The translations under genes were made by a program, and so were the position numbers. A stretch of 20,130 nt of DNA from an uncultured Erysipelotrichaceae bacterium (GTDB taxonomy: Bacteria; Bacillota_I; Bacilli_A; Erysipelotrichales; Erysipelotrichaceae), in the NCBI GenBank assembly GCA_934699415.1, contig CAKUWO010000020.1, forward strand, positions 1 to 20,130, written 5' to 3'. The notes under the pieces were generated by a model. It worked only from the letters and a program-made list of their open reading frames with translations, was not told the DNA's origin and did not search any database. Below are positions 15,599 to 20,130 of the stretch, piece after piece; positions within the stretch are counted from its first letter, which is position 1; the number at the start of each line of letters is the position of its first letter.

Positions 15599-16540
15599 AT
15601 GCTGAAATATATCGCTAAAAGAATTGCTATTATGCTGATCATGTTACTGGGGATGACATTCATTGTCTTTGCAAGTTTATATTTCGCTCCAGGCGATGCT
15701 GCTGAGCTGGCTGCTGGCCCATCAGCTACAGTAGCTGAAGTTGAACAAATGCGTATTTATTTAGGATTAGATAAACCATTCATTGTTCAATATCTTAATT
15801 ACCTTGCCAATTTATTAAGAGGCGATTTAGGAACTTCGTATATGACAAGACAACCAATCGCATCTGAACTTGCGGTAAGGTTACCAAATACCATTAACCT
15901 TGCAGTCTTCTCGATGCTATTGGCTTGTATCATTGGTATTCCATTAGGAATTGCTGCAGCTCTACATAAAGATTCATGGCTTGATAACTTATTAACCACG
16001 ATTTCTTTAACTGGTATCTCAACCCCTTCTTTCTGGCTAGGTACCATGCTTATTATCTTCTTCTGTGTCAAACTTAAGATTTTCCCAACTGGTGGTATGG
16101 ATGCCCCATTCTATACGCCAAGGGGATTTATGCAAGCTTTCTTACCTGGCTTATCATTATCAATGCAGGTTGCTGCAGGATTTGTAAGAATTGGAAGAAG
16201 CTCCATGTTAGATGTTTTAGGTTCTGATTATATCCGAACAGCTCGCTCTAAAGGTTTAAGCCAAAAAGTTATTACTTGGGTACATGCCTTAAGAAATGGT
16301 TTAATTCCTATTCTTACACAAATGGGAACATCATTTGGTGGTTTGCTTGGAGGAACAATTGTTACTGAACAAGTATTTGCGATTAATGGTATTGGTACTT
16401 ATTTAATCAATGCGATTAGTCAACGTAACTATGTTGTAGTGCAATCAACTGTTATGATTATTGCTTTCATGTTTATTGTCGTGAATTTAATCGTTGATAT
16501 TCTCTATTGTGTTGTCGATCCACGTATTCGTTATGACTAA
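15599..16540 (+). CDS. oppB: Oligopeptide/dipeptide ABC transporter permease (OppB/DppB)
   Basis: The protein has 313 residues and is the first membrane subunit of a peptide importer. Its N-terminus MLKYIAKRIAIMLIMLLGMT is typical for this subunit. FAPGDAAEL lies in the outer loop, followed by LGLDKPFIVQYLNYL and LRGDLGTSYMTRQPI, which are OppB hallmarks. About six membrane helices are visible. The cytoplasmic coupling (EAA-type) loop begins near residue 210 with DYIRTARSKGL and contacts the ATPases. I chose ATG 15599 rather than the longer in-frame start at 15569, because GGAGGT (15589-15594) is correctly placed only for 15599. Twelve bases separate its stop from the oppC start. The exact peptide size preference is not visible. 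Confidence 0.93.
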   Translation: MLKYIAKRIAIMLIMLLGMTFIVFASLYFAPGDAAELAAGPSATVAEVEQMRIYLGLDKPFIVQYLNYLANLLRGDLGTSYMTRQPIASELAVRLPNTINLAVFSMLLACIIGIPLGIAAALHKDSWLDNLLTTISLTGISTPSFWLGTMLIIFFCVKLKIFPTGGMDAPFYTPRGFMQAFLPGLSLSMQVAAGFVRIGRSSMLDVLGSDYIRTARSKGLSQKVITWVHALRNGLIPILTQMGTSFGGLLGGTIVTEQVFAINGIGTYLINAISQRNYVVVQSTVMIIAFMFIVVNLIVDILYCVVDPRIRYD

Positions 16541-16552
16541 GGAGGAGTGCTT

Positions 16553-17425
16553 GTGAAAAAAGAAAATCCAATTCGTACCGCTTTTACGAAGCTCTTCCGC
16601 AACAAGTTAGCGACTATTTGCTTCTTTGTCCTAATTGTTGAAGTTGTACTAATCGTAGGAGCTCCATTATTTACAAAATTTGATCCAAATGAACAAAATA
16701 TCCTTATCCGTTTAGCTCCAGGCTTTTGGGATAAAGGAGCTAGTAATTACCAACCAGGTCATTTCTTAGGTACTGATGAATTAGGAAGAGATATCTGGTC
16801 ACGATTACTATATGGTGGTCGTGTTTCGCTCTCAGTTGGTTTAATTGCTACTTTAACAGGTTTAGTATTTGGCACCTTCTTCGGTTTAATTGCCGGATAT
16901 TATAAAAAACTTGATGATATCATCATGCGTATCATGGATATCATGTTTACCTTCCCTGGTATCTTATTAGCTTTATTGATTGTTGCAATGCTTGGTATTT
17001 CAGTTAAGAATGCCACAATTGCTATCTCGATATGGTCAATTCCAGCTTTCGCTCGAATGATTAGAGGCCGTGTTCTTCAGATTAAACAAGAAGAATATAT
17101 TACAGCTATTCAATCGCTCGGTTGTAAAGATTCCCATATCTTAATCCGTCATATCTTACCAAATGTTATGCCAACAATTATTGTTGTTGCAACGATGCGT
17201 ATCGCAAGTGCCATCTTATCAATCGCTACACTCTCTTATTTAGGAGTTGGTGTACCGGTTCCAGGAGCTGAATGGGGTGGCATGATATCTTCTGCTAAGA
17301 AGCAGATGTTCCAAGCTCCATTCCTTATTATCATCCCAGGTATTGCAATAGTAATTACTGTTGTTTGCTTCAATATCCTAGGCGATAAGCTGCGTGATAT
17401 TTTAGATCCAAGTTTAAAAGACTAG
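16553..17425 (+). CDS. oppC: Oligopeptide/dipeptide ABC transporter permease (OppC/DppC)
   Basis: The protein has 290 residues and is the second membrane subunit. The N-terminal OppC segment NPIRTAFTKLFRNKLA is followed by a first helix. FLGTDELGRDIWSRLLYGGR lies at about 71-90, a signature of this subunit. The coupling loop starts near 181 with EEYITAIQSLGCK and ends in HILPNVMP. The start is GTG: GGAGG (16541-16545) sits seven bases before the GTG at 16553, whereas the other in-frame GTG at 16547 would touch the ribosome site. It forms the transmembrane pore with the product of the preceding gene. Confidence 0.93.
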   Translation: MKKENPIRTAFTKLFRNKLATICFFVLIVEVVLIVGAPLFTKFDPNEQNILIRLAPGFWDKGASNYQPGHFLGTDELGRDIWSRLLYGGRVSLSVGLIATLTGLVFGTFFGLIAGYYKKLDDIIMRIMDIMFTFPGILLALLIVAMLGISVKNATIAISIWSIPAFARMIRGRVLQIKQEEYITAIQSLGCKDSHILIRHILPNVMPTIIVVATMRIASAILSIATLSYLGVGVPVPGAEWGGMISSAKKQMFQAPFLIIIPGIAIVITVVCFNILGDKLRDILDPSLKD

Positions 17426-17450
17426 TTATAAAACTAAGAAAGGAGATCTT

Positions 17451-19016
17451 ATGAAAAAATTAGCATTAGCATTAATCACGCTATCTTTGATGTTTACATG
17501 CACAGCATGTGGTTCTAAAGACAGTGGTGGTCAGACTACCGTAACAGATCCAGCATCCACTGTATTAAATGTTGAGGTTACAACAGCACCTGTTGGTCTT
17601 CATCCTCTTAAAACAAATGATGCAGCATCAACTTATGTAACTGCTCAGATCTATGAAACTCTTTATCGTAGAACTGATGATGGTAAAGAATTTGTGCCAT
17701 GTCTTGCATCTGATTTCCCAGAATATTCTGATGATGGTTTAACAGCTATTATCCCATTAAGAGAAGGCGTTACTTTCTCTGATGGTACTCCATTTACTGC
17801 TGATGCGGTTGCTTATGTCTTTGATTGTATGAAAGATCAAAGTTATGGTGCTCAGCGTCCATCAATTGTTGAATCAATCGAATCTTATGAAGTAGTTGAC
17901 GATCATCACATCAAATTACATCTTGCATATCAGGATGGTGTCTTAGTCGCTAAGCTTGCTCATACTAATGGCTCAATTGTTAATCCAGCTAAGGATAAAG
18001 AAAATGATTTATTAGTTAACCCAGAAGGAGCAGGTACTGGTGCTTATAAATATGTATCATCTGTAAGTGGTTCTACATATACTTTAGAAGCTAATGAAAA
18101 TTATTGGGGTGGTGCACCAGAAGTTAAAACTGTTAACGTTGCAGTTGTAGGAGATGAAGCTACTGCTGTTGCTCGTTTACAGACAGGTGAAGCTGATTTC
18201 TATCCTACAGTTGCTGTTGACTCATTCGAAACTTTAAAAAATTCTGCCGGTGTTAAAGCTGAATCAATGGAATCAAGTGCTGTTGGTTATATGGCTTTAA
18301 GATCTAGCGAAGCAGAAGCTAAAAACCCATTAATGGCTAATAAGGATTTCCGTAAGGCTGTCTTAGAAGCTGTTGATACTGATACATTTGTTGCAAGTGT
18401 TATGGGAACTCAGGGCGAAACATTAAAATCTATCATTGCCCCATCACTTGTCGGTTATACAAAAGCTATGGAAGATTCTTTTATTGGTTATAATCCGGAA
18501 GATGCTAAGAAAGTTATCGAAGAAAATGGTTGGACAGGACAGACAGTTACAATGCTTGTTCCAACACGTGATTTACAGCAGACATTTGCTGCTTATGTAC
18601 AGTCACAATTACAGGCTGTTGGTTTAAATGTTGAAATCGTATCAGAAGAATGGGCTTCATTCTTAACAAGCGCTAAGGGAAGCAAGAACTTCGATATGAT
18701 CATGCTCAGCTGGTCTAACGTTACAGGTGATGGTGAACAGATGTTAAACCCTAACTTCTCTTCAAAGAACGGTGTTCGTGTTAAATATAATAACCCAGAA
18801 TTTGATGCTGAAGTAACTGCAAGTGGTCAGACAACTGTTTTAGCTGAAAGAGAAGCTCATATGCTTAAAGCTGTTGAAATTATTCAGGGTGATGCAGTAG
18901 TTAAACCTATCTTTACTCAAAACTCACTTTATGCATATAACTCAAATAAAGTTGCATCAGCAAACTTTGCAGTAGAAACATTATTCCACATTAAAGATTT
19001 CAAATTAGTTAAATAG
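17451..19016 (+). CDS. oppA: Peptide ABC transporter substrate-binding lipoprotein (OppA/DppA-like)
   Basis: The protein has 521 residues and belongs to the family 5 extracellular solute-binding proteins. The signal peptide (2-19) ends at Cys20 (TCTAC-GSK), where a lipid would anchor it. The lipobox has Cys at -3 instead of the usual Leu. A serine/glycine/threonine linker follows (21-37). HPLKTNDAAS (51-60), IYETLYRR (67-74) and LREGVTFSDGTPFTADAV (103-120) are the classic family stretches, and the conserved NENYWGGAP comes later. It captures the peptide outside the cell and delivers it to the permeases. A strong AAAGGAG site precedes the ATG. It is third in the operon, after both permeases, rather than first as in many opp operons. 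Ligands such as short peptides, glutathione or nickel complexes cannot be told apart from sequence. Confidence 0.92.
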   Translation: MKKLALALITLSLMFTCTACGSKDSGGQTTVTDPASTVLNVEVTTAPVGLHPLKTNDAASTYVTAQIYETLYRRTDDGKEFVPCLASDFPEYSDDGLTAIIPLREGVTFSDGTPFTADAVAYVFDCMKDQSYGAQRPSIVESIESYEVVDDHHIKLHLAYQDGVLVAKLAHTNGSIVNPAKDKENDLLVNPEGAGTGAYKYVSSVSGSTYTLEANENYWGGAPEVKTVNVAVVGDEATAVARLQTGEADFYPTVAVDSFETLKNSAGVKAESMESSAVGYMALRSSEAEAKNPLMANKDFRKAVLEAVDTDTFVASVMGTQGETLKSIIAPSLVGYTKAMEDSFIGYNPEDAKKVIEENGWTGQTVTMLVPTRDLQQTFAAYVQSQLQAVGLNVEIVSEEWASFLTSAKGSKNFDMIMLSWSNVTGDGEQMLNPNFSSKNGVRVKYNNPEFDAEVTASGQTTVLAEREAHMLKAVEIIQGDAVVKPIFTQNSLYAYNSNKVASANFAVETLFHIKDFKLVK

Positions 19017-19039
19017 ATTTAAGTCAAGGAGGATTAGTT

Positions 19040-20023
19040 ATGGAAAAAGATGTCGTATTAGAAGTTGAGAACTTACATACCGTCTTTAAAATTCAGAAAA
19101 AAGAATATGAGGTTTTGCACGACATCTCTTTCACAGTGCATCGTAATGAAACGGTATGCATTGTAGGTGAATCTGGATGTGGAAAATCAGTTACAACCTT
19201 ATGTGTGACCGGCCTTTTACCAAAAAATGGCCGGATCACTGAAGGTAGTATCAAACTTGATGGTGATGATATTACTCATCTTAGTGAAAAAGAAAGAGTT
19301 AAATATCGTGGTAAGAAAGTAGGTATGATTTTCCAAGAGCCAATGACTGCTCTTAATCCTCTTTTGACTATTGGTTTCCAAATTGGTGAGAACTTACGTT
19401 TACATCGTGGTTTTAGTAAAGAAGAGGCTCAAAAAGAAGCTGTTAATATGTTGAAAAAAGTTGGTATCGCCAATCCAGAACAACGTGTTAAGCAATATCC
19501 GTTCCAACTATCTGGTGGTTTAAGACAACGTGTTATGATTGCGATGGTCTTAGCTGCTGAACCGGACTTATTAATTGCTGATGAGCCAACAACTGCTCTT
19601 GATGTTACGATTCAAAAACAAGTTCTTACCCTTCTTAATAAATTAAAGAAGGAAATGAATTCCGGTATTATGTTTATTACTCATGATTTAGGAGTTGTTG
19701 CGGAAATCGCAGATCGCGTAGTAGTACTCTATGCTGGAAGAAAGGTTGAAGAAGGAAGTGTTGAACAGATTTTCAATGACCCTCGTCATCCTTACACTAT
19801 CGGATTAATGAAGGCAGTGCCTAATATTGATTCTGATGAATTTGAGATTGAGCCAATTCCGGGCATGTTCCCAAATATTCAAGATGAAATTCCAGGATGC
19901 CGTTTCAATCCACGTTGTAGCCATGCTGCAACATGCCCATTATGTAAACAAGAAAACCCTGAAATGGTTGAAGTAGAACCAGGTCACTTCGTGGCATGTC
20001 ACTTAGTAGGAGGTAAATTATGA
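19040..20023 (+). CDS. oppD: Peptide ABC transporter ATP-binding protein (OppD/DppD)
   Basis: The protein has 327 residues and is one of the two ATPases that power import. Walker A GESGCGKS is at 43-50, the Q-loop Gln is at 99, the signature LSGGLRQRV at 157-165, Walker B LLIADEP at 177-183 and the switch His at 215. The C-terminal oligopeptide-transporter extension (from about 250) includes HPYTIGLMKAVP. It also has a cysteine-rich tail with Cys at 287, 293, 299, 302 and 320, a pattern that in this family can hold an iron-sulfur cluster. An AAGGAGG site precedes the ATG. Its stop overlaps the start of the partner ATPase gene as ATGA. Confidence 0.95.
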   Translation: MEKDVVLEVENLHTVFKIQKKEYEVLHDISFTVHRNETVCIVGESGCGKSVTTLCVTGLLPKNGRITEGSIKLDGDDITHLSEKERVKYRGKKVGMIFQEPMTALNPLLTIGFQIGENLRLHRGFSKEEAQKEAVNMLKKVGIANPEQRVKQYPFQLSGGLRQRVMIAMVLAAEPDLLIADEPTTALDVTIQKQVLTLLNKLKKEMNSGIMFITHDLGVVAEIADRVVVLYAGRKVEEGSVEQIFNDPRHPYTIGLMKAVPNIDSDEFEIEPIPGMFPNIQDEIPGCRFNPRCSHAATCPLCKQENPEMVEVEPGHFVACHLVGGKL

Positions 20024-20130
20024 GTGAAAAGAAAAAAATATTAGAACTTCGTAAACTTAAGAAATACTTCCCAGTGGCTAAAGGCGTCAATCTTAAAGCG
20101 GTTGAAGATGTTTCGTTTGTAGTATATGAG
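20020..20130 (+). CDS. oppF: Peptide ABC transporter ATP-binding protein (OppF/DppF), N-terminus only
   Basis: The ATG at 20020 has an AGGAGG site and overlaps the previous stop by four bases. The 37 residues before the window edge begin MSEKKKILELRKLKKYFPV and end with LKAVEDVSFVVYE. This is the normal opening of OppF-type ATPases, which pair with OppD. No Walker motif is reached, so the call rests on this start and on operon position. Confidence 0.85.
   Translation, partial: MSEKKKILELRKLKKYFPVAKGVNLKAVEDVSFVVYE

Noticed and set aside
15799..16071. 90-codon minus-strand frame opposite oppB
   Set aside because: It is antisense to a well-supported permease and carries no motif or ribosome site.
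18436..18627. 63-codon plus-strand frame inside the binding-protein gene
   Set aside because: It is a frame shadow of the intact lipoprotein gene.
19905..20090. 61-codon minus-strand frame across the oppD/oppF junction
   Set aside because: It is antisense to two coupled genes with strong family features.

Overview
The window is AT-rich on both strands and reads like a Gram-positive, Firmicutes-type chromosome. Most genes have strong AAGGAG/GGAGG ribosome sites, TTA/TAA-rich codons dominate, there is a lipoprotein-anchored ABC transporter, and proteins of both clusters end in ordinary stops. TGA is used as a stop at 6970-6972, 12770-12772 and 20021-20023, so the Mycoplasma genetic code does not apply. 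A lineage such as Erysipelotrichales or a related low-GC group would fit, but that placement is an inference from composition only.

The left three quarters (1-15185) is one tightly packed minus-strand cluster for a Wzx/Wzy-type cell-surface polysaccharide. In transcription order (right to left) it holds: a Wzx flippase; a GT2 glycosyltransferase; a UDP-glucuronate 4-epimerase-like enzyme; a short gap with a terminator-like hairpin and a possible promoter; a GT2 fused to a beta-propeller-like domain; a Wzy-like polymerase; another GT2; a large membrane protein; a WecE-type sugar aminotransferase; UDP-glucose dehydrogenase (Ugd); a second membrane (GT-C-like) protein; a HAD phosphatase; and RfbA, which runs off the left edge. 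Most junctions are 1-14 base overlaps or 1-base gaps, so the genes look translationally coupled.

The precursor enzymes point to two activated sugar families. Ugd plus the epimerase would give UDP-GlcA and then UDP-GalA. RfbA plus the aminotransferase (with an RfbB dehydratase that must lie elsewhere) would give dTDP-4-amino-4,6-dideoxyhexose. The GT2 and membrane glycosyltransferases would assemble these on a lipid carrier, Wzx would flip the unit and the Wzy-like protein would polymerise it. No initiating phosphoglycosyltransferase, chain-length regulator or attachment enzyme is visible here.

A divergent non-coding region (15186-15598) follows. It contains several perfect AT-rich inverted repeats, a promoter candidate facing wzx that would give an almost leaderless mRNA, and a good promoter candidate facing right.

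The right end (15599-20130) is a plus-strand oligopeptide/dipeptide ABC transporter operon in the order permease, permease, binding lipoprotein, ATPase, ATPase. The last gene is cut by the window edge. I found no rRNA, tRNA, CRISPR array, insertion sequence or phage gene.
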